Positions 17,585 through 27,405 are shown, counted from the stretch's first letter. The stretch: DNA of 64,000 nucleotides from Affinundibacterium baiyunense (GCF_018139645.1 NZ_JAGSPM010000012.1:23572-87571), one strand, 5' to 3'. A program made the numbers and translations. Notes: a model not told the origin generated them from the letters alone.

Positions 17585-18274
17585 TTACTTCTTTTTCGTA
17601 ACCGCTGGAGCAGCAGCACTGGCAGGATTTTTTTCTTTGTAGGCTTTATCTACTAACCAATCCATGACCACCAATCCTGCGTGGGATCCATCACGCACTT
17701 TTGACTTCGCAAACAAATCTGCTGGAGAAACAATATAGCGTCCATCAATCGCGACTGTCGGTACGCCGTTAATCTTGTAGTCACTCATCAATTGTGCAGC
17801 ACGATTGACTTTCGATTGAATGGAGAAAGAACTATAGATATCAGTAAATTTCTTTTTATCCAGACCTACTTTATCGACATATCTGAAAACGTCTGCATCG
17901 CTAGACAAACGATTACGATCAATGTGATAAGCATTAAAGGTTTTCAATTGATATTCATCCACTTTACCCATAGCCTCTAAAGTGAAATACAACTTTTGTT
18001 GCGATGCCATCAAATCACTAAATTTCACATGAACGCGTTTCACAACAATGCGATCACCTTGCTTTTTAATCCAAGCCTCAAGGTAGGGTTCGAATGCATT
18101 ACAAGCTGGGCAGAAATATCCGAAAAATTCGGTCACTTCTACTTTCTTACCTGAATCTGTTGGCTGAGGACGATCTAAAACCGTATATTCTTGACCAAGG
18201 CGTGGCTCTTGTGCCGCTGCAGAAAAAGACAAAAACGCGGTACTAATTAGTAGTAATTGACGAAATAAACGCAT
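17585..18274 (-). CDS. dsbA: periplasmic thiol:disulfide interchange protein DsbA
   Basis: The 229-residue protein has a signal peptide (about 1-22) and a thioredoxin fold with a DsbA-type helical insertion. The redox motif is C55-P-A-C58 rather than the usual C-P-H-C. The cis-proline loop reads INGVPTVAIDG. DsbA introduces disulfides into proteins entering the periplasm and is reoxidised by DsbB. The histidine between the cysteines normally makes DsbA strongly oxidising, so alanine may soften its redox potential. It is last in an operon with argS and the SPOR gene (40 bp after the latter), an arrangement common in Burkholderiales. The C-terminus is Ala/Lys-rich. Confidence 0.92.
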   Translation of the reverse strand: MRLFRQLLLISTAFLSFSAAAQEPRLGQEYTVLDRPQPTDSGKKVEVTEFFGYFCPACNAFEPYLEAWIKKQGDRIVVKRVHVKFSDLMASQQKLYFTLEAMGKVDEYQLKTFNAYHIDRNRLSSDADVFRYVDKVGLDKKKFTDIYSSFSIQSKVNRAAQLMSDYKINGVPTVAIDGRYIVSPADLFAKSKVRDGSHAGLVVMDWLVDKAYKEKNPASAAAPAVTKKK

Positions 18275-18314
18275 GGTTTCCTCTTAAGGTTTGAATTCAA
18301 AATAGCTTGGAAGC

Positions 18315-18938
18315 TTACTTAGCAGATCGAACAATCGCGGTCTCTACACTATTCTCAGACAACTTCGCGCGCATTTTGTTCATTGCATCGAAACTATCAA
18401 AAGGACCGACGCGCACGCGATGTAATACGCCGTTTTCACCAGCCTTCTCAGAAACTGCTGCTTCAACGCCAACCAAGGCCAATTTGGCTCGCGCACTTTC
18501 AGCATCCGCCACTTCTTTAAATGCACCGATCTGTAAAAAATAGATGTATTTATCGTCGCTGGCCTCTGGCTTTGACGCAGTGGTTGGTGCTGGTACGGCT
18601 GGTGTTGCAGCAGCTGACGCTGGTGCGGTCGCAGCACTAGCTGCTGCCGCCAAGGCATCGGCTGGTTTCGCTGCTTCCGCAGCTTTACTAGCTGCCACTT
18701 CTTTTGCTGCCAAACTCACCGCATCTTTGCTGCCGTAGAGTGGTTTATTTGGATCTTGCATCTGCGTCACTGGCAAATCTGCTTTATCGCTTTTACCATT
18801 TTTGTTTGTGAACGGTGTCGATGCTTTGTTGATGACTAGAGCTACGACCACCGCAATACTTAATCCAATCACTAAACCAATAATGATTCCTGTTAAGGTG
18901 TTACCCGATTGACGAGCAAATTGATTTGCACTTTTCAT
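18315..18938 (-). CDS. SPOR-domain membrane protein (FtsN-like architecture)
   Basis: This 207-residue protein has a short cytoplasmic N-terminus, one transmembrane helix (about 15-38), an alanine/proline-rich periplasmic linker (about 75-125) and a C-terminal SPOR domain (about 130-205) with the YFLQIGAF and HRVRVGPF strands. SPOR domains bind glycan strands lacking stem peptides at division septa. It is the middle gene of argS-SPOR-dsbA, 74 bp downstream of argS. It may fill the FtsN role, but that is inferred from architecture only. Confidence 0.88.
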   Translation of the reverse strand: MKSANQFARQSGNTLTGIIIGLVIGLSIAVVVALVINKASTPFTNKNGKSDKADLPVTQMQDPNKPLYGSKDAVSLAAKEVAASKAAEAAKPADALAAAASAATAPASAAATPAVPAPTTASKPEASDDKYIYFLQIGAFKEVADAESARAKLALVGVEAAVSEKAGENGVLHRVRVGPFDSFDAMNKMRAKLSENSVETAIVRSAK

Positions 18939-19012
18939 TGTATTTTCGTTGTACGTTTATTTTTGAAGAATAACGATGCTAATTAAACCAAGTGTTCGTG
19001 AATTTTCACGTC

Positions 19013-20725
19013 TCACATTTGGTTTGGTGCGGAGACACCAATTAAACTCAAGCCGTTACGCAATACCTGACGCGTTGCCAAGATTAACGCCAAGCGCGCC
19101 AATTTGGTTGGCTCGTCATCGACTAACACACGTTCAGCATTGTAATAACTATGCAATTCACCCGCTAAATCACGCAAATAGAAAGCCACTTGATGTGGGC
19201 CCAATTCTTCTAAAGCTTTTTCTAGCATCTCAGGATATTCAGCTAGTTTTTGCAATAAAGAAGCCTCGCGTGCAGCCGTCAATGGCGACAAATCCACTTC
19301 TTTCAAAGCAGCCAAATCGGCTTCTGCTTCACTGTATTGTGCCAACATCCGACAAATACGCGCGTGCGCATAATGCACGTAATACACAGGATTTTCATCT
19401 GATTTCGCTAATGCCACATCGACATCGAACACAAACTCAGTGTCTGCTTTACGTGAGATCAAGAAGAAACGCACAGCATCGCGTCCTTTTTGTACATCGC
19501 CGCCACCGGACCATTCAATCAAATCTCGCACAGTGACGTAGGAACCTGCACGCTTGGAAATTTTCACTTCCTCGCCATCCTTCATCACAGTCACCATTTT
19601 GTGCAGAACGTAATCAGGGTAGCCTTGTGGTATGCCTTGATTCACTGCCTGCAAGCCTGCGCGGACACGCGCTATGGTGCCATGATGGTCACTGCCCTGC
19701 ACATTAATCGCTTGACTAAATCCACGCTGCCATTTCACTACGTGATACGCGACGTCTGGGACGAAATAGGTATAAGTGCCATCCGATTTCTTCATGACGC
19801 GATCTTTATCATCGCCATATTCTGTGGTGCGCAGCCATAGAGCGCCATCTTGTTCGTAAGTCTTGCCCGCAGCGATCAAAGCAGCAACCGCAGCTTCAAC
19901 TTTACCGTCAGTGTATAAAGAAGATTCCAGATAATAGTTATCAAACTTAACGCCAAATGCCAGCAAGTCAATATCTTGCTCATTACGCAGATAAGTCACG
20001 CTAAATTGGCGGATAGAATCAATATCATTGACATCGCCACTGGCTGTCACAGGTGCACCATCACTGGCGGAAACGGTTTTTTTCGCCAAGAAATCTTGCG
20101 CAATCTCGGCGATATACTCACCGTTATAAGCAGATTCAGGCCACTCTGCATCACCTGGTTTAAAGCCTTTGGCACGTGCTTGCACCGATAACGCCAAATT
20201 ACCAATCTGTACACCAGCATCGTTATAGTAGAACTCACGGGTAACTTCGTAACTTTGCGCCTCAAGCAATGCCGACAAAGCATCACCAAGCGCACCTTGG
20301 CGTCCATGACCAACGTGTAGCGGACCGGTTGGATTGGCAGAGACAAATTCAACGATCACTTTCTTACCGCTACCCTTACTACCTTTGCCGAACTGTTCTT
20401 GTTGCTGCAAAATTGTTTTTACCACAGCTTGTTTCGCAGCAGCCGTCACACGTAAATTAATAAAACCTGGTCCAGCCAACTCAGCACTAGCGATCAAAGG
20501 ATGATTTAGCGCCAACAAGCCATCGACAATTTGCTGCGCCAACTCGCGTGGATTTTTCTTTAAAGGTTTGGCGATTTGCATCGCGATGTTACAGGCGATG
20601 TCTCCATGTGAAGGATCGCGTGGACGCTCGAGCGCAATTGTCGGCTGAAGTTCAGTACCAGCAATAATTGGTGCGACCGTATTTTTGATTGCTTCGAGGA
20701 TGTCTTGTTTTTGCTGAGCTAACAT
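19013..20725 (-). CDS. argS: arginyl-tRNA synthetase
   Basis: From the ATG at 20725 (start MLAQQKQDI) the protein has 570 residues, normal for ArgS; the upstream in-frame extension is not family-like. The class I HIGH motif appears as HVGH in [11 protein letters not shown], and the KMSKS-equivalent loop reads [11 protein letters not shown]-terminal DALR anticodon-binding domain ends the protein. It charges tRNA-Arg with arginine. It heads an operon with the SPOR and dsbA genes and is divergent from rdgC. Confidence 0.97.
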   Translation of the reverse strand: MLAQQKQDILEAIKNTVAPIIAGTELQPTIALERPRDPSHGDIACNIAMQIAKPLKKNPRELAQQIVDGLLALNHPLIASAELAGPGFINLRVTAAAKQAVVKTILQQQEQFGKGSKGSGKKVIVEFVSANPTGPLHVGHGRQGALGDALSALLEAQSYEVTREFYYNDAGVQIGNLALSVQARAKGFKPGDAEWPESAYNGEYIAEIAQDFLAKKTVSASDGAPVTASGDVNDIDSIRQFSVTYLRNEQDIDLLAFGVKFDNYYLESSLYTDGKVEAAVAALIAAGKTYEQDGALWLRTTEYGDDKDRVMKKSDGTYTYFVPDVAYHVVKWQRGFSQAINVQGSDHHGTIARVRAGLQAVNQGIPQGYPDYVLHKMVTVMKDGEEVKISKRAGSYVTVRDLIEWSGGGDVQKGRDAVRFFLISRKADTEFVFDVDVALAKSDENPVYYVHYAHARICRMLAQYSEAEADLAALKEVDLSPLTAAREASLLQKLAEYPEMLEKALEELGPHQVAFYLRDLAGELHSYYNAERVLVDDEPTKLARLALILATRQVLRNGLSLIGVSAPNQM

Positions 20726-20943
20726 AATATGTGATGAGTTTTTTGCGGCGCGCGAAAGTCTCAAAACGCGCCCATATTTTTGAGAAAATTAGTCTGCATT
20801 ATAACCTTTGTACGCCAGCTAAATTGCGGCAATCCAACTTACGCCAAATAAAAACGCCGCAGTTTCTTCATTTCGCCCAAATCAGCATTCATAGCAATCT
20901 ACTACTCTTCTGAAATTTTGCTGTGAATTTTCTACACAGAAGC

Positions 20944-20972
20944 TTCTACACGAGGCGGTCGAACGTGTAGAA
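20944..20972. promoter_or_regulatory. 9-bp dyad upstream of rdgC
   Basis: TTCTACACG (20944-20952) is the exact reverse complement of CGTGTAGAA (20964-20972), with an 11-bp spacer. A third, partial copy (TTCTACACA) lies at 20930-20938. The site is 33 bp upstream of the rdgC ATG and could be an operator. It does not fit the LexA consensus. Confidence 0.5.
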
Positions 20973-21004
20973 TGAGCCGCTTTTCCTCTCCTTTGGGACT
21001 GCAC

Positions 21005-21913
21005 ATGTGGTTTAAGAATTTACAAGTTTTCCGCCTTCCAGCGCCATGGAAAGTCGATGTTGATCAATTAAATATGCAATTAGCATCACAGTCTTTTTCC
21101 AATACTGGCTCTGGTGACATGCAAAGCGAGGGCTGGGCCTCACCGCGCAACAATGACAGCTTGGTACACAGCGTCAATCAACAATTATTATTGCTTTTGC
21201 AAACTGAGAAGAAATTATTGCCTTCTTCCGTCATCAATCAAGTCACTAAAGCGCGCGCGAAAGAACTTGAAGAACAACAAGGCTTCGCGCCAGGCCGTAA
21301 AGCCATGAAAGACTTGAAAGAACGCGTAACAGACGAGCTATTGCCACGCGCCTTCTCCATCACGCGTCAGACTTGGGTTTGGATTGATCCCGTCAATGGC
21401 TGGCTAGTAATCGACAGCTCCAGTCCGAGCAAGGCGGACGAAGTAATTAAGTTGCTCTTGAAGTGCGACAAAATTCCTATGGAAAGCTTACGCACCAAAG
21501 TATCACCACAAACAGCGATGACGGACTGGCTCGCAGGCAATGAAGCACCAAAAGGTTTCACCATAGACCAAGATACCGAGCTGCGCGCTCACACCGAAGA
21601 TAAAGCAACAGTACGCTACGTAAGACACTCTATCGATCCAGACGATGTGCAACGACACATCGCAGCTGGCAAGCAATGTACCAAGTTGGCAATGACGTGG
21701 GATGACAAAATCTCTTTCGTTTTAACTGAAAACTTGGCGCTGAAACGCATCAAGCCATTAGATATCTTGAATGAAGACAAAGACCAGCGCACAGCAGATG
21801 AAAATGAGCGCTTTGATGCTGATTTCTTATTGATGGCTTCTGAACTCGCCAAGATGCTTGATGACATCGTCTACTCTTTAGGCGGCCAATTAGCCGATCC
21901 TCTAGCAGCCTAA
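21005..21913 (+). CDS. rdgC: recombination-associated protein RdgC
   Basis: The protein is 302 residues from the ATG at 21005 (MWFKNLQVFRL), matching the usual length of about 303; an in-frame ATG 33 bases earlier would add a non-family extension. RdgC forms a ring-shaped dimer that binds double-stranded DNA, limits RecA activity and is nucleoid-associated. Family landmarks include the N-terminal MWFKN, the central RQTWVWIDPVNGWLVIDSSS region and the acidic C-terminal segment. It is monocistronic, divergent from argS and followed by a strong terminator. Confidence 0.95.
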   Translation: MWFKNLQVFRLPAPWKVDVDQLNMQLASQSFSNTGSGDMQSEGWASPRNNDSLVHSVNQQLLLLLQTEKKLLPSSVINQVTKARAKELEEQQGFAPGRKAMKDLKERVTDELLPRAFSITRQTWVWIDPVNGWLVIDSSSPSKADEVIKLLLKCDKIPMESLRTKVSPQTAMTDWLAGNEAPKGFTIDQDTELRAHTEDKATVRYVRHSIDPDDVQRHIAAGKQCTKLAMTWDDKISFVLTENLALKRIKPLDILNEDKDQRTADENERFDADFLLMASELAKMLDDIVYSLGGQLADPLAA

Positions 21914-21942
21914 ACAGCTTTTTGATAAATTGACTGATACAT

Positions 21943-21973
21943 AAAAGCCAGCGAAAGCTGGCTTTTAGTTTTT
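21943..21973 (+). terminator. rho-independent terminator of rdgC
   Basis: AAAAGCCAGC and GCTGGCTTTT (21943-21966) form a 10-bp stem with a GAAA tetraloop, followed by a T-rich run (21967-21973). Confidence 0.9.
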
Positions 21974-22062
21974 ATGCACTACCGATCGGACACACTGTCA
22001 TCCTACCTGAATCTTTAATCTGCACTATCAAGCAATTTTGATCCGACAGCTTTTTTTAGACG

Positions 22063-22092
22063 AAAAAAAACGCGCCTTAGCGCGTTTTTTTC
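22063..22092 (-). terminator. terminator of the tRNA-Val/tRNA-Asp transcript
   Basis: AAAAAACGCGC and GCGCGTTTTTT pair around a short loop at 22065-22090. On the minus strand it lies 10 bases past the tRNA-Asp CCA end and has a T-run. Confidence 0.85.
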
Positions 22093-22099
22093 TACAACT

Positions 22100-22176
22100 T
22101 GGCGGAGCGGACGGGGCTCGAACCCGCGACCCCCGGCGTGACAGGCCGGTATTCTAACCAACTGAACTACCACTCC
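22100..22176 (-). tRNA. tRNA-Asp (anticodon GTC)
   Basis: The reverse strand folds into a 77-nt cloverleaf starting GGAGTGGTAGTTCAG. The anticodon loop is CTGTCAC with anticodon GTC, the T-arm is GGGTTCGAGCCC, and CCA is encoded. The tRNA-Val gene is 34 bp upstream in the same direction. Confidence 0.97.
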
Positions 22177-22210
22177 GTTTTAGAAACGAATCTGCTTCCT
22201 AACTATTTGA

Positions 22211-22286
22211 TGGTGGGTGCTGAGAGGCTCGAACTCCCGACCTACGCCTTGTAAGGGCGCCGCTCTACCAACTGAGCTAAGCACCC
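22211..22286 (-). tRNA. tRNA-Val (anticodon TAC)
   Basis: The reverse strand gives a 76-nt cloverleaf starting GGGTGCTTAGCTCAG. The anticodon loop is CTTACAA (anticodon TAC), the T-arm contains GAGTTCGAGCCTC, and CCA is encoded. It is first in a two-tRNA transcript with tRNA-Asp. Confidence 0.97.
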
Positions 22287-22399
22287 ATATAACCTGCTTA
22301 GTTCAAATAGTTGTTTGCTGTGTCATCAGCAACGACAGAAACAAGATTATAGGCACATTTTCAGAATATGTCTAGTGGGTCTCTGCATTTTTATCAAAA

Positions 22400-24457
22400 T
22401 CAATTTGAATTCGTCGCTGGCCCGGTGATTATGGCAATTTCTATCATGCCTTGTTTAATCGCTGCAGAGAAGTCTCGCTCTAGCTCAGGCAAGGCTTGTT
22501 CATACGGAACCAACAGGCTTAACAGCCCATAGGCACGATTTCGTCCATTCACCTTGCCCATGTACAACGCCATATCCGCTAACTGCATCGCCTTTTCCCA
22601 ATTACATGCAGACTCCGGCACGCCGGAGAACGGCAAAGAAATATAACCCGCGCTAACCGTCACCGGAATGGTGTTATTCCCCACCACAACGGGTGTCGAA
22701 CCAATCACTTTTAATACGCGCTCTACCAAAGAAGCCAATAAAGCTGGTTTGGTTTTAGGTGCATATATAAGAAATTCTTCTCCGCCCCATCGCAAGGTCA
22801 TGTCGGTATCGCGCACTGCACTACGCAAACGTTTTGCGACTTCGATCAAAACAGCATCACCTGCGGCGTGCCCCCAAGTGTCATTAATATGCTTGAAATG
22901 ATCAATGTCCATAATAATCAAGCAATCTGGACCTTCGTGATCCTCTTCGCGCCGCTCCGGCGACACATCTTCTGATCGCGTCTTCATCATTTCTAAGAAG
23001 GAGCGACGATTGTAAAGTCCGGTTAATGGATCTCGCACCGAATGAAACTCAAGTTGCTGATTCACTTCCTCTAGGCGCTGGTTGGTTTGCTTCACTTTTC
23101 GGTAAAGCATATAGATGAAAATACCACCCATGATAGTCAACATCGCACCCAGCAAAGTCACAATTTGCTGCAAACGGCTATTTTTTATATCGGCATCTTT
23201 AATCTGATTTTCGCGCGCCAACAGTTCAATTTGTTTCTTACGCTGATCGGCATCGAACTGTTCTTGCAAGGCTGCGACAGTTTTGGATCGGTCGGCCCGA
23301 AATAACTCATTACTCAACTTTTGCTGTTCACGCGTGTACTCCAATGCTTCTTTATACATTTTCGCCTGCTCATACATGCGACTAATTTCACCCACCGTCG
23401 CCTCAAGATCTGCTTTATCTCCCTGATCTCTTGATTGCTTCAATACCGGAGTGAGGTATTCCATGGCTTGTGAAATTTTGCCTTGTCCACCAAGTGCAAA
23501 ACCGATATTTGCTTTAGCGTTGAAAATCGAGGTTTCATCTTGAATCAATTCCGCCTTCTTGAGCGCCTTGCGCGCCATATTTTCGGCCTGAACAAAACTA
23601 TGCGTGCGCAAATGCAAATCCGCAATATTGCTCAGAATTAGCGCCTCCATCTTTGGAATATTTGCGTCCTGCGCCGCCTTCAATGCGCGCTCATAGGCGA
23701 CTAAAGCTTCGGGATAACGCTTTAAATCCCCCAGCGCCATCGCTTGACTTTGCCTTAATGAAGCAATCAAACGCGGCGAGTCTACTTCGCCAGATAGAGC
23801 GAGTGCATCATTGGTCACCAGCAAAGTCTGCTCGGGGTTTTGCATAGTTAAATACAAACTAGCCAAAGCTGATAAGCGTCGTATTTTCGTTAAGGACTTT
23901 CGCTGGCTTAACTGGTCAGTTAAGCGCAATGCTTCTAAGTAATGACTTAAGGCCTGCTCGAATTTGCTGGCAGATTGATAAATTGCGCCATACGAAATCT
24001 CAAGGCGCATTAGATTTTCTGGTTTGGTGCTTCCTTTAATCGCTCTGGCGATATCATCTAATTTAGCAACTGCGGCATCAAATTGCCCCGCGTCACGCAA
24101 TTTGAAGACGTCATCAAGCTGCATTAAAGCGACGGTTTCTTGATCATTCTGTAGTTTGGCCAAGCGCAAAATTTCGGCACGGCTTTGATCACTGGCAGGA
24201 ATATCGCCAGCATCATAGTAAGCGTAAGAAAGTTCTCGCAATGTATCAATACGAACTTGATAATCCGTTTGTTGATTAAACTGAGCATAAAACTCTTTGA
24301 GCTGCTGAAGTGCGGCTTGATTATCTTTTTCGATTAATAATTGAAGTGTCTCTAATCGCGCCATATCCGACTTGAGGTCGGCATACACAGAAGCACTTAA
24401 GCCCAACGAGAGTAACAATACAAGCTTCACGAGAATGCGATTACGCTGGTATGCCAT
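22400..24457 (-). CDS. exported TPR sensor diguanylate cyclase (GGEEF)
   Basis: The 685-residue protein has a signal peptide (about 1-26) and a periplasmic array of TPR-like helices (about 50-395). A coiled-coil follows, then a transmembrane helix (about 425-447) and a cytoplasmic GGDEF domain (about 475-640). The active-site motif is GGEEF near residue 557, and an inhibitory RxxD site (RDTD) lies five residues before it. It is therefore likely an active, product-inhibited diguanylate cyclase that makes c-di-GMP in response to a periplasmic signal or partner. GAGG lies eight bases before the ATG. Nothing next to it suggests the output. Confidence 0.9.
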   Translation of the reverse strand: MAYQRNRILVKLVLLLSLGLSASVYADLKSDMARLETLQLLIEKDNQAALQQLKEFYAQFNQQTDYQVRIDTLRELSYAYYDAGDIPASDQSRAEILRLAKLQNDQETVALMQLDDVFKLRDAGQFDAAVAKLDDIARAIKGSTKPENLMRLEISYGAIYQSASKFEQALSHYLEALRLTDQLSQRKSLTKIRRLSALASLYLTMQNPEQTLLVTNDALALSGEVDSPRLIASLRQSQAMALGDLKRYPEALVAYERALKAAQDANIPKMEALILSNIADLHLRTHSFVQAENMARKALKKAELIQDETSIFNAKANIGFALGGQGKISQAMEYLTPVLKQSRDQGDKADLEATVGEISRMYEQAKMYKEALEYTREQQKLSNELFRADRSKTVAALQEQFDADQRKKQIELLARENQIKDADIKNSRLQQIVTLLGAMLTIMGGIFIYMLYRKVKQTNQRLEEVNQQLEFHSVRDPLTGLYNRRSFLEMMKTRSEDVSPERREEDHEGPDCLIIMDIDHFKHINDTWGHAAGDAVLIEVAKRLRSAVRDTDMTLRWGGEEFLIYAPKTKPALLASLVERVLKVIGSTPVVVGNNTIPVTVSAGYISLPFSGVPESACNWEKAMQLADMALYMGKVNGRNRAYGLLSLLVPYEQALPELERDFSAAIKQGMIEIAIITGPATNSN

Positions 24458-24601
24458 AGAAATGCCTCAAATTAAAAAATTTATTCAGCAAAAAGAGGAA
24501 AGAAGGCGACAGCTAAAGATACTTGATATTGCTTTATCTTAACATTGTTTTGCGGAAAGTACAGACACCTCAAGACCCTACACAACAATTCATACGAGTA
24601 C

Positions 24602-25402
24602 TCAAGTCGACACCAAACCGACGTGATCCGGCAAGTATATTTTAGACATTGGGATCGCACTCTCCATCACGATACGCAAGGCAAGCTCTGGCGCAATCAG
24701 ATCTTTACTTGCAAACAGAATTTCTTGAACTGCGACCCCAAACAGAATTGGCCAGTCTGCCGGATTCTTACAAAAACTTTGTGCTAGGGGGAATAATTGT
24801 GGCCACAAAAAACTCACATAATTCCATGGCGTTTCCTTGGCTTGATGTTCTACATCGACTCGAGGGATACCAAAATGTTGACTACCTAAAGTATCGGTAA
24901 CATGTTTAAAAATATCATGCAAATCAATTAGCTGCTGCAAGCCAAGCTTTTGCGTCGCACCTGAAGCTAATGACCATACTGAGTACCGACTTTCAACCAA
25001 AGGACGATTCAATAAATCGCCAAAATAATAAGTGCAGCCATTTTGCTTGCTATGCACCACGATAAAAGTCTCTTTAACTGGTCGACCTTGCTGCTGCACA
25101 TAAATCTCGCGCACACTAATTTGACATGCGTATCCAGCGAGCGCTCCCAACGCACTTAATAAGGACTCAAGATGTATGCCTCGCTCGGTCGACATTGCCA
25201 TGAACAATTTCGAGGCAATCTCTTTTCCTCCACGTTTGACCGCATATAAAGGATCTTGCTGAGCTAGCTGACTTTGCTGATTTTGTTCAGATACATCGGT
25301 GGACTGAGACGAACTTGAGGTGGTCGCAACTGCGGCAGGAATAGGTTCCGCTACAGCTGGATTTGATGACGCAAACAGCTTACTAAAAATATTTTTAAAC
25401 AC
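24602..25402 (-). CDS. unrecognised 266-residue protein
   Basis: I do not recognise a family. The N-terminal 70 residues are low-complexity (Ala, Ser, Gln), after a short amphipathic start (MFKNIFSKLFA). A globular part of about 195 residues follows, with predicted alpha/beta character (IHLESLLSALGALAGYACQISV; FIVVHSKQNGCTYYFGDLLN). The region 175-235 is rich in aromatic residues (NYVSFLWPQLFPLAQSF). There is no signal peptide or membrane helix. It sits between the TPR-GGDEF gene and gtrA on the same strand, 144 bp upstream of the former. Its length, clean frame and strand agreement support a real gene. Confidence 0.65.
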   Translation of the reverse strand: MFKNIFSKLFASSNPAVAEPIPAAVATTSSSSQSTDVSEQNQQSQLAQQDPLYAVKRGGKEIASKLFMAMSTERGIHLESLLSALGALAGYACQISVREIYVQQQGRPVKETFIVVHSKQNGCTYYFGDLLNRPLVESRYSVWSLASGATQKLGLQQLIDLHDIFKHVTDTLGSQHFGIPRVDVEHQAKETPWNYVSFLWPQLFPLAQSFCKNPADWPILFGVAVQEILFASKDLIAPELALRIVMESAIPMSKIYLPDHVGLVST

Positions 25403-25539
25403 GTAAGCTCCCGCTCATGACTGTTGTGTATCTCTATGAATGGTGAAAAACCTGCCACCTGATTTTACCTGATAGTCACTCCACTGCGAATTTGACACTG
25501 CCATTTCGTTGCATTTGTGACGGCTTCAATAGTAAAGCC

Positions 25540-25953
25540 CTAGTGATCCTTAAATGCCCACAACTTGCTACCAGCAAAGTTCCAACACAATACGAAACCC
25601 GTAGTAAATATCTGTGCGTACCAATGCCAGATATGCAAATGCTCAACCAGCAAGCTCATCAAGCCAAAATTGATGCCCCAACCCACAGCGAGCACACCAA
25701 AGTATTTGCTAGCGGCTTCGACATGCGACTTACCACTATCAAAAGTAAAAAAATAATTCAAAATATAATTGACCAGCGAGCCGAGTAAATAACCAATCGC
25801 CGAGCCAGTCACAGCGGGTGCTTTATCCAACACCGCAAATTCAGTCACCACTGCGATTTGTATACTCAAATACTGCACGCCAGTGCCGGATAAGCCAACC
25901 AAAGCGAAGCGCAGAAATTGTTGAAAGGCCGGACTATGAATGAGCTTTTTCAT
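25540..25953 (-). CDS. GtrA-family membrane protein
   Basis: From the ATG at 25953 the protein has 137 residues with four transmembrane helices and the GtrA signature FLRFALVGLSGTGVQYLSIQ near the start. A TTG seven codons upstream is an alternative, and neither has a clear ribosome site. GtrA-like proteins are thought to help move or flip polyprenyl-linked sugars for surface glycan modification. No glycosyltransferase is adjacent, so its partner lies elsewhere. Confidence 0.82.
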   Translation of the reverse strand: MKKLIHSPAFQQFLRFALVGLSGTGVQYLSIQIAVVTEFAVLDKAPAVTGSAIGYLLGSLVNYILNYFFTFDSGKSHVEAASKYFGVLAVGWGINFGLMSLLVEHLHIWHWYAQIFTTGFVLCWNFAGSKLWAFKDH

Positions 25954-26105
25954 CAAGAGATACGATTGAAACAAGGTTAGAAATGTCTAATTCGGCTAAT
26001 AGAAAAGTTCGCCCTCAAATTCGAGATACCGATGATCTAAAGCAGATATAAGCGGGGATGCGCTAGAATGAACACTTATATCACAGCACCAGATTAGGAT
26101 AAAGC

Positions 26106-26318
26106 ATGCACGTCGAAGAAAGATTGATAGACTTAGAAATTCGCCTCAGTCGCCAAGATGATTTGGTTGAAACCCTCAATACCCAAGTTTATCAACAGCA
26201 GAAAAAAATCGATGAACTCGAAAAACTCTGTCACGCTTTAGCTGCTCGATTGCGTGAAGTTGCAGTCGCTGCGAGTCAACGTCAAATGCCAGTCGATGAA
26301 CGTCCGCCTCATTATTGA
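26106..26318 (+). CDS. slyX: SlyX-family protein
   Basis: This 70-residue protein is mostly a coiled coil (VEERLIDLEIRLSRQDDLV at the start) and ends with the family's HY-type tail (DERPPHY). The length matches SlyX. The function is unknown; the name comes from its position next to slyD in E. coli. Here it converges on the M29-like gene with a 25-bp gap. Confidence 0.88.
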   Translation: MHVEERLIDLEIRLSRQDDLVETLNTQVYQQQKKIDELEKLCHALAARLREVAVAASQRQMPVDERPPHY

Positions 26319-26343
26319 CGCGAATAACGCAACAATCACAAGA

Positions 26344-27405
26344 CTAAACCACCCATGCGCCGTCTTTAAATACAATCTGCTCACCAAGACGAACAGACTC
26401 TGTGACAGCAAACACATCGACATGGTATTTACCATCGCCACGCTTAAAATTCGGCTTGCCGTAAATACCATGCTTAGCACCCAAGGATAAATGAACCCCA
26501 CACATCCGTTCATAGGTGCCAATATCACTCACCGTGCGCTCGCGATTAAAACTGCGATTTAAACCGAATCCCAACTCACGCACCCACACCACATGTTCAT
26601 CGTGCTTGATTTTTGCGATCACTTCGTCAAATTCAGGCGTTGAATCAAGTACCTCGACAACTTGACCGCGCTCGACTATCAAGGTAATCGGCCTATCCGG
26701 TTTATTGACCGAAAACGAGGTATCACCAAAGACAAAAATACGGACTTTACCGCTGACGGCAGCTAAATCTTTCGCCTCGGTAAATACCTCACCTATGGGA
26801 AATTGTCCGCCCCAGTTCTTCATATCAGTATAGTCACCGATGTTGAGTTTGGCATCCTCAAATGGACTCGCATACACCAACTCTGCGCCCTCACCGCTAT
26901 CGATGACAGCAAACGGCGCCTGGTCAATTAACTGCTTGAGACCACGTCCAACTCCACGGTAATACTGCGCATCATAAGCCAAGGAATCAATATAAATTAA
27001 TGCTTGCTCTGCTGGCATGCGTCCCAAGTGCGGATGTTCAATCACTTTCAAATCACGCTTGAAGAGTTCGACCCGAACTCGGTAAGCATCCATACGGAAA
27101 TTTGTCGTTTGAACTAATATCACCAGATCGCCCGCCGCGAGGGCGTTTAAACATGCCATCACCTGCTCAGCACTGTGCGTATCAAAATGGATGAATTCAG
27201 CTTCTGGTAGGGCTTGTCGATAGGCGTCCGTCAACGCGATGGCTAAATCACTACGCAAATCATAAACGACCACCGCTTTATGCTGCGATGAATGAGAAAA
27301 ACAAGTCTGCACAATTTGTTTTACATGTCGTGCCGCCTCCGCAACAGCAGATGCTGGCAAACTCACAATCGGATTCTCACTGCAATTTAAATTAAGGATA
27401 GTCAT
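26344..27405 (-). CDS. M29 aminopeptidase / dihydroxypyridine dioxygenase-like metalloprotein
   Basis: The 353-residue protein resembles the family that unites M29 leucyl aminopeptidases (aminopeptidase T) and NicX-type 2,5-dihydroxypyridine dioxygenases. Candidate metal ligands are the glutamate in GQFPIGEVF (about 205-215), the glutamate in RELGFGLN (about 275), and histidines in GVHLSLGAKHG and KYHVDVF near the end. Whether it is a peptidase or an oxygenase cannot be decided here. There are no pyridine-catabolism neighbours. It stands alone between slyX and the spy-like gene. Confidence 0.7.
   Translation of the reverse strand: MTILNLNCSENPIVSLPASAVAEAARHVKQIVQTCFSHSSQHKAVVVYDLRSDLAIALTDAYRQALPEAEFIHFDTHSAEQVMACLNALAAGDLVILVQTTNFRMDAYRVRVELFKRDLKVIEHPHLGRMPAEQALIYIDSLAYDAQYYRGVGRGLKQLIDQAPFAVIDSGEGAELVYASPFEDAKLNIGDYTDMKNWGGQFPIGEVFTEAKDLAAVSGKVRIFVFGDTSFSVNKPDRPITLIVERGQVVEVLDSTPEFDEVIAKIKHDEHVVWVRELGFGLNRSFNRERTVSDIGTYERMCGVHLSLGAKHGIYGKPNFKRGDGKYHVDVFAVTESVRLGEQIVFKDGAWVV

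Noticed and set aside
20921..20939. LexA-like CTGT...ACAG before rdgC
   Set aside because: The spacer is 11 bases rather than 8, and the flanks do not match.
22100..22286. tRNA pair as an integration site
   Set aside because: No integrase gene or direct repeat of a tRNA 3' end was seen nearby.
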